DNA from: Pseudozyma flocculosa PF-1
Taxonomy: Eukaryota; Basidiomycota; Ustilaginomycetes; Ustilaginales; Ustilaginaceae
Direction: 5' to 3'
NCBI RefSeq assembly: GCF_000417875.1
Contig: NW_006920874.1
Span: forward strand, 502,594 to 566,593
DNA length: 64,000 nucleotides
The notes beneath the pieces were generated by a model, which searched no databases, was not told the DNA's origin, and saw nothing but the letters and a program-made list of their open reading frames with translations. A program made the translations under genes and the position numbers. Below, piece after piece: positions 29,146 through 40,686 of the stretch. How positions within the stretch are numbered: the stretch's first letter is position 1; each line of letters begins with the position of its first letter.

Positions 29146-30123
29146 TTACTTCGTCGCCCCTTCTGGTCCACTATTCGTCGACGAGAAGGATGGAGGAAGG
29201 ACAGAGCGCACGGAGCTGCCCAAAACCTGCCTCCACCGGGAACGCTCCTCTCCCGCACCGGCCAGTTGCCCACCTGCGAGGCAGCGGGCTCGCCTGCGTC
29301 GCCTCGTAACAGTATGGGCAATGCGATCCGGCGAAGCACGACCAAGGCACACTGATAGGTCAACGCGAACGGCGAGGTACTCACAGGAAGGGCTGGACAC
29401 GATCGAGCGGGTTGCCGCCAGCGTTTGGGGCCTCCTCATGCGGTCGGTGCGTTCGGCGGCGTTGACGGCCCGAGGGGTGCTGTCGACGGGAGAGGCGACG
29501 GCGGACGACTGCCGCTCCATCAGCGAGCTTCGCCGACCGCGGGTGCGACGGGCGACCGACTCTTCCTGGGCGTCGCGAGCCTCCTGGTTGAGAATGTCGG
29601 AGCTGGCGCAGCGGAAGGGGGCCACGTTCTCCTTGTTGCCGTCGTTGGGCTCGTCGCTGCCCTGCGACTGCTGCGAGCAGCCGCCCAGGCGGTTGCGACC
29701 CTGGCTGCCGTTCTCGTCGTCCGACGACTCCGAATCGCTCATGCGTTCGCTGCCGAGGATCGAGCGCCTGCTGGACGAGATCGAGGAGCTTGAGCGCCGA
29801 GGCCCCGTGGGTCGACTGCCGGCCTTGCTGGGAGAGCCTTGGTTGCTCGAGGCGAAGGCAGACCGTCTCGTGTCTGCAGCAGCGGCCAAAGAGCAAGCCG
29901 GTGTCGATGCGTTGCGAGAAAGGCGGGGCTTGCGGAGGATCCTTGCGAGCCCCTGGCTGGAGACGCTGGTCGGGATGCGGACGCCGGGCAGGCCCTGCTG
30001 CATCGGTGTGCTGGAGGCGGACAGGTTCTGCCTCGACTTGATGGCATCGATGTCGTCTTCGCCGTTGGTAGCCATGGCAGATCCTGCCTGGAGGCGGGCA
30101 GAGAAGGCCCGAGTGTTTGGCAT
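29146..30123 (-). CDS. Hypothetical disordered protein with KEN box
   Basis: From the ATG at 30123 the frame stays open for 325 codons to 29146. It is Ser/Arg-rich and largely disordered. Visible features are an N-terminal basic segment (ARILRKPRLSRN), an acidic serine patch (SERMSDSESSDDENG), a KEN motif in DGNKENVAPF, and a basic patch (ARRTRGRRSSLMERQ). A GTGAGT donor at 29384 and an acceptor ending at 29274 would remove a 111-nt in-frame intron, giving 288 residues ending WRQVLGSSVRSVLPP. I do not recognise the family. KEN boxes mark APC/C substrates and the neighbour is CDC6 on the same strand, so a cell-cycle role is conceivable but unproven. Confidence 0.6.
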   Translation of the reverse strand: MPNTRAFSARLQAGSAMATNGEDDIDAIKSRQNLSASSTPMQQGLPGVRIPTSVSSQGLARILRKPRLSRNASTPACSLAAAADTRRSAFASSNQGSPSKAGSRPTGPRRSSSSISSSRRSILGSERMSDSESSDDENGSQGRNRLGGCSQQSQGSDEPNDGNKENVAPFRCASSDILNQEARDAQEESVARRTRGRRSSLMERQSSAVASPVDSTPRAVNAAERTDRMRRPQTLAATRSIVSSPSCEYLAVRVDLSVCLGRASPDRIAHTVTRRRRRARCLAGGQLAGAGEERSRWRQVLGSSVRSVLPPSFSSTNSGPEGATK

Positions 30124-31676
30124 GGTTCGATGGGGTGTCCGGTGGTGCCGAGGAGGCCGATGGAGCGTTGCGTCTTCGCCGGCGTCCTTGGGTGCTCCAG
30201 GAGAGATCGAGCTTATATCGCTCAGCAGCCGACTGTCGAGGCGCACGGTCGGGCGAGCCTTGTGGGCGGGTTCAGATGCGAGCGGGCGCCGTTGTGTCGA
30301 GGAGCGCTGGAGAAAGGATGTGGACGGGGAGAAGAGGGGGGTGCGCTTTGGGCTTTGGCGTGGAGGGAGGCGGTGGACCGAAGGATAAGCTTCTATGCAG
30401 CGGCGAGATGGGGGGGTTGGTTTGCAGGTCGGCGAGCGTAGCACTTGGGACGGCGATGATGAGAGAGGGCGTCGGTGGTTGTGGTCCTCGCGAGCAAGCA
30501 GAGGATCGTCTACGGTATCCTGGAGAGGCTGACTGGCGAGCGGGCTGGCTGGCTGGCTGGCTGACTGGCAAGCAAAGCAGCCCGGCTTGGCCTCTCGCTC
30601 AGAGAGGCAGGCACCCGTCCCACGTCTCTTTTCGCTTCGCGACCCGCGACCGCGACGCTGGCCTCCTGGTCTGCCTGCCTGTCCGGCCTGTCCGGCCTGC
30701 CAGGTCCCTGCCAGGCAGCGGGCCCGGACCCGCTGGGGCTTGAACACTTTACTCGACAGACAGGCCCTGGCAGCAGCCGCCAGTTCGTCCTACGCTACGC
30801 TGGGCTTGGGCTCCCTTTCTGGCCAGGCGAGTCCCTTTTTTCCCCTCGCCTGGCTGCCTGGCGGGCAGGCCTCTCGGCGCGCTCGCTCGGTCCTTTTGTC
30901 CCACCGTCCGCCCGAAGACGGACACGACGATATGTAGATGTGCCCACGCCGAAATTGGGGCCATGCCGCCAGGGGGTGCTTCGTGCGCTCGGACCGCCGC
31001 CGCCAAACCACGGAGCCACGGCAGCGCCATGCGTGAGCCTAACCTTGCCTGCTTTGTCCTCCCGCTCAATCGAGCCTCGTCAGGGCAGGGCAGGGCAGGG
31101 CAGCCCAGCCCAGCGCCGGCCAGCCAGCAGAAAGGGAGCTGGTCTGGACCGGACCCCCCCCCACGCGTAAAGTGGTGAGGGCGTGTCGCGGCGGCCCGAT
31201 ATCCTCCTTCCCCGATGTGACCGATGACGATGTGGAGAAACACCGGCGCGGCCTCATCGGGGCGTGAGGTTGCGCGGGGAGCGTCGGGCAAGAAGGGATG
31301 ACGGGCAGGCCAGAAAGAGGCGGCCGGCCGGTTCGGTCGGTCGGTCAAGCGGCGGCCAGAAGGCCTGCCAGGCTAGGACAGGCCAGGCCAGGCGGAGCAA
31401 GCCACTGCTTCCACCTATCACGCTCCTCGCTCCAGACCAACGACAGGCATCGCCACCAGCATCAGCGTCCCTTTCTCCTCCGCGCAATCACCCGCGCAAC
31501 AGGCCGATCGCTACTGCCGGACACCAGCTTCCGCCGCAAACGCAGGCACACGGAAACGGAGCATACCTGAATCGCGCGCGCCCATCCGCTCGTGAAGCCT
31601 TCGCCGACACCTTTCTGGGCACCAGGACCGCCTTCGAGGAAGGCTGCCGCTGCCAGCCGGTCAAGCACCCGCAGCG
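30124..31676. promoter_or_regulatory. Divergent intergenic region with GCCAGGC / CTGGC islands
   Basis: 1.55 kb between outward-facing genes. Clusters of CTGGCTGG, CTGCCTGC and GGCCAGGC words lie at about 30540-30575, 30671-30722, 30820-30872 and 31362-31400; an (AGGGC)n run is at about 31082-31101. No protein gene recognised. Confidence 0.5.
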
Positions 31677-34311
31677 ATGAGCGGCACTCACACGCCAGCG
31701 GAGCCATCGAGCTCGTCGACCATCCGATCGACGCTCTCCGACGCCATCTCGTCGACCAAGGCGTACCTGCACCCCTTTGCCCAGACGGCCGCGCCCTACG
31801 GCTTTAGCCGCAACGGCGACCACGGCGGCCAGGCCGAGCCGCACCGCCTCCTCTCGGACGTCGCACCCCAGCTCATGACCAACCGCATGATGTCGGCCGT
31901 CGTCAACTCCAACACGGCGCTTGGCATCGCGCCGCAGAGTCAGCGCCGCGCCCGCCTCTTCCTCACCCCTCAGTTCTCTCTCACCAGCCCAGCACGCTCG
32001 CTGGTGCGCTTCGGCGGTTCCCTGGTCCAGTCGGGCATCGGCAGAGGGCCTGGATCCGGCCTCACGTCGCACGAGCTCTACGTGCTCGAGGAGAGCGACC
32101 GCATCCTCTCCTCGGCCGCGCAGGACCTCAGCCTCGACTCGGACGCCATCGGGTCGGGCAACCGAGCCTCGATCGAGGGCAGCAAGGGTGGCAGGACCGA
32201 TGCCTCCGTCTCGCTCCTCCGCGGCTTCCAGGCGACGGTTCCGAGCGCCCTCGAGGGACGCAGCAGGAGACGAAAGGTGCGCGCCATCGCCAGCGGGCTC
32301 GAAGGCGACGAGGCTGGCGGAGGTACCCCCAAGCGGCTGGGCCTCAAGGCGATGGGCGACCGTGCTCGTGGACTCATGGTCGAAGGCGACGACTCGCCCG
32401 AGGCAGTGTCTGCCTTTTCAGCCCGCGAGCAACGGCACGCGCGGAGATCGCAGGCCGCCAAGACGCTGGCAAAGGGCAAGGAGGGAAGCAAGCTCTCCGG
32501 CATCGACGTTGCCGAGCTTGAGAGGCAGATGGAGGAGATCACGCGGGAGAAGGACGACATCGGCGTCAAGCGATCCCTGATCGACTCCGAAATCGCTGCC
32601 GTCGACGCCAAGATCCAGACGCTGGAGCGAATCAAGTCCGGCCTCAAGGACAAGCTCCTCGGCCTTCGGGAAGAGGAGCTGGAGCTCAACGACGAGCAGG
32701 AGGGCGTCAGCGAGCTGCTCGCCGTGCAGAAGCACCGCCGTGCTATGCCGGGGGGGCCGGGCGCGGCCGCCAACGTCTCGGCCTCTGGCGCCACGGCGCA
32801 CCAGAGCTCCAGCCGGCGGCGGAAGGGGCCTCTTTTCATGCCGTCCGAGCACGACGAGCTGCCGTCGGGCGTCGCCTTTATGACGCTGGCCAATCACGGC
32901 GCTCCCATCACGGCGCTCGACTTTTCGGAACCCTACGGCACGCTGGTCTCGGCTTCGGCCGATGACACCGTGCGCGTGTGGGATCTGGCCTCGGGCGACG
33001 AGGTCGGCAGGCTGCGCGGCCACAGCGCCATGGTCAAGTGTCTTCAGGTCGAGGACGAGATCTGCATCACTGGCTCGGCCGACAGCTCGCTCAAGATCTG
33101 GGACCTGACCAAAGTCGAGGACTTTGAGACCCGTCTTGTGATGAGCGCGTCGGGCGAGCTGCCGCCGCGCAACAAGCATGCCGTCAACGGCGACGACCAG
33201 ACTGCGTCCATCATCCAGGACTCTGCAGCTGCGGACGACGGCGAGGCCGAGGCCAAGGATGAGCATGACCCTTGCCTCCGAAGCCTAGAGGGCCACAGCA
33301 AGGCGGTGACCGCGCTCTACTTTGACGATAACTGCCTGGTGAGTCCACTAGGGCTAGCGGGCAACATCATCCGTGGCTTTGCTCTGCAGACTTTGCGCTC
33401 GGCCGCTCGGAGACTAACTCTTGCTGCTCTGTTTCTTCGACAATGCCGCTCTTCTCCAGGTGACGGGCGCTTCGGACAAGACGCTGCGGCAGTGGGACCT
33501 CAACACGGGGCAGTGCGTGCTGACGATGGACATCCTCTGGGCCATCTCGAACCCGACGTCGTCGCAGGCGCTGTCGCAGTCCGAGTTTGGCTTCCCGTCG
33601 TCGCCCAGCCGCAAGGCGACGAGCTCGTCGATCCTCGGGCCGTCGCGGCCCGAGCTCAGCTCGTCGAACTCGTTCAGCGTGCTCAACAACTTTTCGGGCG
33701 CGTTCTCGTACCCGACGCCGCCGTACCAGGACGGCAGCTGGGAGATGTATCAGGACTTTGTGGGGGGCGTGCAGTTCTGGGGCTACGCGCTTGCCAGCGG
33801 CAGCGGCGATGGTGGCGTGAGGATGTGGGACAGTGAGTAGGCCGCCGACGGCTCCGCAGCAGATCCTGCACGACGATCGCACTAAGCTGACCCTCTCCTC
33901 CTCTCGCTCGCCGTTCCCTGTCCTCCCTCGCTCGTCGACGCCGCAGTGCGTACGGGACAGGCGCACCGGACGCTGCTGGGCCACACGGCGCCGGTGACGT
34001 GCCTCCAGTTTGACGAGACGCACGTCATCTCGGGCAGCCTGGACAAGTCGATCCGGATCTGGGACCTGCGCATGGGGTCGATCTCTGACACGATCCGCTA
34101 CGACTACCCGGTCACGGCGCTGCAGTTTGACACGCGCAAGATTGTGGCGGCGGCGGGCGAGAATGGGGTCAAGGTGTTTAACCGCACCACGCTGCAGCAC
34201 GGGTCGCTCACGCTCAACGGCCACACGTCGCCGGCGGAGCGGATGCGGTACATGGACAAGTACGCCGTGTCGGGTGGGCGCGACTGCCTCATCAAGACCT
34301 GGGCGCTCTAA
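31677..34311 (+). CDS. Mdv1/Caf4-type mitochondrial fission adaptor (WD40)
   Basis: Three exons, 31677-33338, 33460-33832 and 33947-34311, total 2400 nt, 799 residues. An N-terminal helical region (about 1-280) precedes a strong coiled coil ([48 protein letters not shown] interrupted for length). A WD40 propeller follows, with repeats such as [80 protein letters not shown] and [15 protein letters not shown]. The order N-extension, coiled coil, propeller is that of Mdv1/Caf4, which bridges outer-membrane Fis1 and the dynamin Dnm1 during mitochondrial division. The third exon begins in phase 1 (GAC A/TG). Serine-rich loops ([12 protein letters not shown]) interrupt the propeller. Confidence 0.9.
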
Positions 34312-35413
34312 TCGGACTCGTTCGAGGAGCAGCCGCCGGGAGGATCCGGAAGAGCACATGATGGAGGAGGAGGTCGTAGAGTGGCCCACGGTCCACGTGC
34401 GCGCCGGCTTCGTTTCTTGCAACCTGCCTACCTACTGGACCCTTTGACCCCCTTTTGCAACTCTGGCCATTGATGCCTGCCTCGTCTGGCATTGCCACCG
34501 TCGCCCGGCGTCACCCTCGTACGCCTCTCGGGTCTGGCGTTTCTGTCCGCTGCCAAGCAGGCGATGCGTATCAGATTGACAACCGAAGGACATGCTGTGG
34601 CAGAGGCTAGGGGCCTTTGACAAGCGGGCAGAAGCAAGCTGACAGCCCAGGCTGCTTGTGCCGATCCAGCCCCCTCGGCCAGCCATCTTGAAATTCCGAG
34701 ATTTGGAAAAAGGGGGGCCGTGGCCGGGGGCAGGGCGAGGCGAGGCGAGGTGAGGCGAGGCGAGGCTGCACTTGAAATCGAGGCGACACTTGATTCACTC
34801 TCCAGGGCGCAGGCGGGCGGCGCTGATGGACTGCAGAGGCCGAGGCAGCCAGGCAGGGCACGGCATGTTTGGCCGCCAGCCAGGCCACAAGCAAGCAGTA
34901 CCGACGCAGAGGCAGGCATGCCAGCCGGATCCACCGACTCGGTTCGACCATCACTACCATCACCTGCCTGCCTTCATCGCCTTCACCGTCATCGCCTCAC
35001 CCAGACCGCGAGGGCTTTGCATTTCTGCCTTCGCGCGCCCTTTTGAGCCGCCTCGACCCTATCGCCACCGTCGACTGCCACCTCGCTCAGCTGCGCTTTT
35101 CGACCGACAGATCCTCGGCCGCCCCCTCTTTGCGTCCACTTCGAGCATTCTCAGCACGCTCAGCGGCACAGATCGCCTTGCTAAATACACTGCCAATTGT
35201 GCACCTTTCCCCAGCATCGGTTGCTATTCAAAGCGCCCTTCGTCGAGGCCTCTCCGTCCACGCTGGCAGCCACGGCAGACCTCTGTACCCCATTCCGACC
35301 CCGACGGACCTCCGAAAGCAGACGTCTCGTCCGCCTTCACTCAAAGCGCCAGCACGACAAACCGGATAGCACACCGTGTCCAGCACCAGCACCCCTCAGC
35401 ACAGTAGCCCACC
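34312..35413. promoter_or_regulatory. Intergenic region upstream of CHS7
   Basis: 1.1 kb. A (GAGGC)n run is at about 34735-34766 and GCCAGGC words are at about 34850-34886. Pyrimidine-rich leader sequence precedes the ATG at 35414. No gene recognised. Confidence 0.45.
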
Positions 35414-36576
35414 ATGGGGTTCAAATTCGGCTCCTACGAGTCCATCTGCGAGGGCATCGCCATGACATGCTGCCCGCTCCTCGGCGACGGCCTCGGCCTA
35501 GAACCGCTCTGCTACTCGAGAAACGTCGAGATCAATAGCACAATCATCTTTCAGCCCGGTGAGCACCGAAATTCGCTCGCACCTCTCCCTGCTGCGTGCC
35601 GTTGCGTCCATCAGCGGCGAGCGCTGTGCTGACCTCGTCACCGTCACTACGCCGACCCTGTGCAGCGACGTGCTTTATCCATATCGGTGCGCTCATCATG
35701 ACGGCCATCATGGTCTACCACATCCGGTCCAAGTATACGGCCGTCGGCCGCAAGGAGATTGTTCTCTTCTTCTACCTCTACGCGCTCTCCGAGGTCCTCG
35801 TCATCTTCCTCGACTCGGCCATCGTGCCCACCTACTCGGTCGCCTACCTCTGGCTGACGGCCGTCTACATCGGCCTCAAGACGGCGACGTTCTGGTGCCT
35901 GCTGCTCAACGGCTTCGTCGGCTTCCAGTTCGCCGAGGACGGCACGCCAAAGTCGCTGTGGTCGCTCCGCATCACCTGCGTCATCATGTGGGGCATCGGC
36001 TTCTTTGTCTCGGCCGCCACCTTCAAGGGCTTCGCGGGCATGTCGCCCAGCATGCAGACGGGCCTCTACATTGTCGAGCTCGTCTTCCCGCTCGTCTGCG
36101 TCGCCATCTACATCGTCTCGCAGGTCATCCTGGTGCTGCGCACCCTCGACGACCGGTGGCCGCTGGGCGACATCGTCTTTGGCACGGGCTTCTTCGCCGC
36201 CGGCCTGGTGCTCATGTACGGCTTCGGCAAGCAGATCTGCAAGGCCGTCAAGCACTACATCGACGGAACCTTCTTTGGGTCGCTCTGCATGCTGCTCGCC
36301 GTCATGATGGTGTACAAGTACTGGGACTCGATCACCAAGGAGGACCTCGAGTTCAGCGTCGGCTCCAAGCAGTCGGTCTGGGAGGTCAAGGACCCGCTGC
36401 TGGGCTCCGAGCCGGACATGATGATGGGCAGCGCCCAGACCCACGAGTCTTCGTACCGCGGCATCAGCCCCAGCCGCCTCACGCCGCAGCAGCAGCAGCA
36501 CTCTGCGCCCGGCCTCGGCGGCGGGAAACAGGGCATGGGCTACCCGCCCAACGGGCAGTACGGCACGCCCTACTGA
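35414..36576 (+). CDS. CHS7: Chitin synthase export chaperone
   Basis: Two exons, 35414-35558 and 35666-36576 (phase 1 junction CCCG/GTGAGC...TGTGCAG), 351 residues. The N-terminus [40 protein letters not shown] has the Cys-rich lumenal segment of Chs7. Seven hydrophobic segments follow (e.g. [95 protein letters not shown]). Chs7 is an ER protein needed for export of class IV chitin synthase (Chs3) to the surface and is fungus-specific. The cytosolic C-terminal tail is Gln/Gly-rich. Family length is about 310-350. Confidence 0.96.
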
Positions 36577-37144
36577 GCTTGGCCTTTGGAGCTGCGCGCC
36601 GGCGATGTGTTGCCCGCCACGCAGGCGCAGGCGCAGGCGCCCGATCGGCTTTCGGCTCGACACTCCGGGGAGCTCATCCCTGCAGCACCCATCGCCTGGA
36701 TCCGGACATTGCGGCGGCGCGGCCAAAGGGTGACGATGCCCGTCCTCGTCTCTCTGCCGCCTTCGCCTTCGCCTCCTCCTTCCCCATCACTCTCACCCTC
36801 CTTGTTGCTCTCGCCACCTGTATTATCTGCCTCGACATTCGTTTTTCTTGCGCCCTGCTCTCGGGTCGCGCGCGGCGCGCCGCCCCGTCTCGCCCACGCC
36901 GGCATCCCCTCGTTGCCTCGTTGCACCTCTTTGCACAGCGGATATCATCTCTACCGTACCATCGCACTCTTTCTCGACCTCTCTCTTTCGTTTTGCACAC
37001 TCGCACACACACGCCCGCGCGCGCAGCACACCACGGCGGTACAGCCCAATGGACACTCTTCTCTCGCCATCATCCTTCGACGGCGCACCACAGCCGGCCG
37101 GCCGGTGGCAGCGCGTCTTCGCCTCGACGCGCCATGCACCGGCA
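36577..37144. other. Convergent 3' region CHS7 / ASNSD1-like
   Basis: 568 bp between opposing stop codons. GCAGGCGCAGGCGCAGGCGC-like repeats occur just after CHS7 (about 36621-36641) and a pyrimidine-rich segment at 36750-36800. No gene. Confidence 0.45.
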
Positions 37145-39527
37145 TCACTTGATCGACTCGTGTCCCTTTACGTTTCCCTGTCCCTCGTCGATCTTGGCAG
37201 CGCGCGTGCCAAACTGCATGGCGCGCTTCTTGAGCCTGGCTGCGCCGACGAGGCCGATCGAGGGCGACGAGGCGAGGTCGCGCAGCAGGAGCTTGTCGCC
37301 CGTCCCTTCGCCCATCCTCGGGTCCGTCTTTGCGGGAACGGGGAGGGAGCAGAGGTGGGAGAGGACCGGGTGAGCGAGGAAGGGGTAGCGCGCTTCGCGG
37401 CCATGCGTCGAGAGGATGCGGTCGTCCCGCCCCAGGTTGCGCGTCGGGAGGCGGGCGAGGTCGAGTTGGAGCTGTCGATCCGCCGACAAGCAACCAGGCA
37501 GAAGGGGTGGAAGAGGAGGAAGGAGGTCAGAGAAGCGATGGGGACACCAGCGACGCGAAAGAGGCGCACCCGACGACGCACCTCTTCGACGAGGCCCGCC
37601 CAGCCGTGCCGCGCAAAGGCGTTGCGGTGGCGCGAGTAGCCGCCCAACAGCTCGTCGGCGCCCAGACCCGAGATCAGCACGCGCGCCGGCGTCGTGTAGG
37701 CTTGACGGCGCATGCTCGACGCTTCGACCACATGGCCATACCCGCGGGATGCGAAGAAGAGGGCGGACGCGATGCTCTGCACGCCAGAGAATGAGGCGGG
37801 GGCCATTTGGAAGGTCAGCGAGGGCACCAGGCAGACGCGCTCGAGAGCAGCTTCTGCTCGACTCACAAGATCCATCTACGCGGTCCCCGCAGCGGAATGA
37901 AGGGCGATGGGCGACGAGGGAGTCAGCACCGCGACGATCACTGACCCGAGGGCGACGACCAACTCTGTCCGTCACTCACCACGCTGGCTGTAGGGTGCAT
38001 CAGCGCCATGACCGTCTCGCGCGCCTCGCAGTACTCGGCATAGGTGACGTTGATCTCGACAAAGTTCCAGCGCCGCCGCGGGGCGAGCGCCACCAGCTCG
38101 GCGTGCGTCGCTCGACCCGTCAGGCGGTCCGGCACGTCGTAAATGTCGACCTCGGGCAAGGCGACATCCAGCGCCGCAGCGCTCGTCGCGTCGGCCTGCC
38201 CACGATCGCCCGAGTCGAGCGGGGAAGCCTCTTGACCTGCCTCGAACGCTGCCCTCCGCCGGCGCGGCGCTTGCTGCTTGCACGCTCGCAGACGCGCCCG
38301 CTCCGCTTCGAGTCTCGCCGCCTTGATGGCGCGCGGGTTCTCAAAGGCGACATTGAGCAGGTCGATGGGCTGCTCGAGCGGGACGAAGCGATCGGCCAGC
38401 CGCGCCAGTGTGGCGCAGTCGAGGCCGCCCGAGAAGAGGACCGCAACGTGCGCCTCGTCCCGCCGTCCGTGGGTGCGGATGTTGGTGACGCGCGCCTCGA
38501 CGCTCTTGGCGAGCACCGCTTCGAAGGCTGCACTCGCCGCATGGCGGTCCTCCAGGGATGAAGATGGTACGTCGAGGTCGGTTGGCGTCGCTGCAGGATT
38601 GTCAAGCTCGTACAGCCGCAGAGGGGCGTATCTCTGAGGGAGAACACGAACACAGCGAGCTGGGTGAGTACCGCGCGGGATCAGTTGCGTGAGTGATACA
38701 GGCATGCTCACGCTAGATTGGCGTTCCAGAGCTGAAGACTCGAGGTGGCTTTGATGCAGATTGACGGTCCAGAGCGACGCGCAGTCCGCCTCTTGCATGT
38801 CGAGGCCAGCAGTCACAGCCTCGAGGCAGGAGACCGACGCCAGCATCATGCCTTGCTCGCCGTCGTAGGTGACGAGCAGGGATCTACGCCCGAGCGGGTC
38901 GCGTCCATACACCAAAACGCCAGCCAGCTTGTCGACCAGAGCGAAGGCATACGGTCCCTCGACTTCGGCCAGGCTCGAGCGCACTGCTTCTCCGATGCTC
39001 GAGGCTGCCGCTGGTGCAGACGCTCCTTGGCCTGCCTCGAGCAACTCGACGCGCTCCACGATAGTGTCGAAGAGGAGACGTCCGTCGTTTTCTCCGCGGT
39101 CCAGCTTGGCCTTGGACGACGTCGTGATACTGGAAGGCTGATCCCAGTCAAAGATCTGGCCATTCCATGCGAGGAGGAACCGGCCGTTGGCCGAGACGAG
39201 CGGCTGCGGCGTCAGGACACGGCCGCGCAGACCGAGCACGCTGCTGGTGAGCGACAGGACGATCTGCGATCCATCTTGCCGTACCAGCGTGTGTGTTGCC
39301 GCCGCGTCCTGGTCGGGACCTGAATCAGTCAAATCGAGGATGGTGTCCAGACGATGTCAGCCCACACTGGCGATCCTCGCCCGGAGGGCCATACCGCCAT
39401 CACTCTCACCTCTGCGGCGATTGCTGCGCTGCACCGCCGGATACAGCGCTTTCAGCGAGGGCTTTGGATCTTGCGTTGTGCGCTCGTCATTGCCGCTGGT
39501 CGAGACGAGCAGGGCGATGCCGCACAT
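37145..39527 (-). CDS. ASNSD1-type glutamine amidotransferase / asparagine synthetase domain protein, with 9-nt microexon
   Basis: Six exons on the minus strand: 39410-39527, 38712-39319, 37980-38633, 37867-37875 (9 nt), 37582-37776 and 37145-37471, total 1911 nt, 636 residues. The start MCGIALLVS exposes Cys2 for a class II amidotransferase. Then come NGRFLLAWNGQIF and LAEVEGPYAFALVDKLAGVLVYGRDPLGRRSLL, and the synthetase-like domain with the SGGLD pyrophosphate loop (VAVLFSGGLDCATLA). The C-terminus holds LISGLGADELLGGYSRHR, RNLGRDDRILSTHGREARYPFL and LKKRAMQFGTRAAK. Length matches human ASNSD1 (643). The microexon encodes MDL in PTASV-MDL-SIASALFFASRG. The 78-nt intron at 38634-38711 is in frame and could be retained. 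The biochemical role of the family is not settled. Confidence 0.9.
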
Positions 39528-40686
39528 GTGAGCAGAGCCGGGAGGACGTCAAGTGAGTTGGAGACGGGGGCGAAGAAGGAGTGCTTCCTTCGTGCCCGGC
39601 CTCTTGGCCGGGGCCGGGACCCTTGCCATGCCATGCCTCCGAGTTCCGAGCGATGCCGGCCTCGACTTCCCCTGCTTCCGACCTGTAGGAGAGGCGGGAG
39701 GGCACGAGGTGGTGACCATGACGGACTTCCGAGATCGTTCTGGGGACATGTCGAGGCAAGGGACAGACAGGCCAGAGCCATTTCGATCGATGGTGGGCAG
39801 CGGCGGATGTATGTGCTGCCAGAGCCAGTCCGGCCAGGCGAGGGCCAGACAGCGCCTCCTCGCTTCTGGCACACGCCGTCCGTACGTTGCGCGTCCGGCC
39901 TTGCTTGACCTGCTTGCCCGAGGCCGTCAGAAGAGTCGGTCGCGCGCTCGACGTTGTCACGCTCGGCGACATGTCGGACAGAAACTCGCAACCACGCTTG
40001 AGCTTGTGCGGCCCGGACGTGGCCCGACGACGACGAAGCTCCCGGCGACACCTCTGAGCCTTCGGGCGGCGCCGAAGGGGGCGGCGGCGTGGCCCGTCGG
40101 CCGCTCCGAAAGGCCCGCCTACAACTTACAGCACCTTGCTCGCTGGCGCAGAGAGCCAGGAGCGAAGAGCAAACGTCGTACGCTCTGCCACCGACGTGGC
40201 GAAGGCGGTCCATCGACGTAGTGTGACTAGAATAGCACGGGCGCGAAGAAAGTGCTGCAATGCAAGCTTGCATACGGTGGCCAGCTGGGCCGTAAGCAAA
40301 AGAGCCAGCAGGCGGGGCGGGGCTGCGCGGACCGAGGGAGGGGTTTGCAGCTCAGACGGGCGGAGGCGCTCACGGGCCACCTCGGTTGCCATCGAGGTGT
40401 TGGTTGGGCGGGCTTTAGCCGTCACAGCCTGACAGAGAGCCGCTTCGAACCGTCACCGTTGCTCATCTTTCGTCTCTCTATCACCATCGCCTCCTTCCGA
40501 ACCGCGGCGCACAGACAGACGACGACCAATCTGAACCAGCTCGCCAACTTCTCTAGTGCGTCCCATCGCGCTACCATCTCGGACTCGGGCCGCCACCGAT
40601 ATCTTCTGCTCGGCACTCCAAGCAAGCCAGTCCATCTCAAGACCTCACCAGCTGACCTGGCCGCCACTCGATCATCGAAGCGCAGC
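39528..40686. promoter_or_regulatory. Divergent promoter region ASNSD1-like / TBC gene
   Basis: 1.16 kb. Contains CCAGTCCGGCCAGGCGAGGG near 39825-39845 and a pyrimidine-rich leader before the ATG at 40687. Open frames here extend from the coding exons or lack domains. Confidence 0.4.

Noticed and set aside
35559..37373. 604-codon frame overlapping CHS7
   Set aside because: Reads CHS7 exon 2 in the wrong frame; the His/Arg/Leu-rich translation is a shadow.
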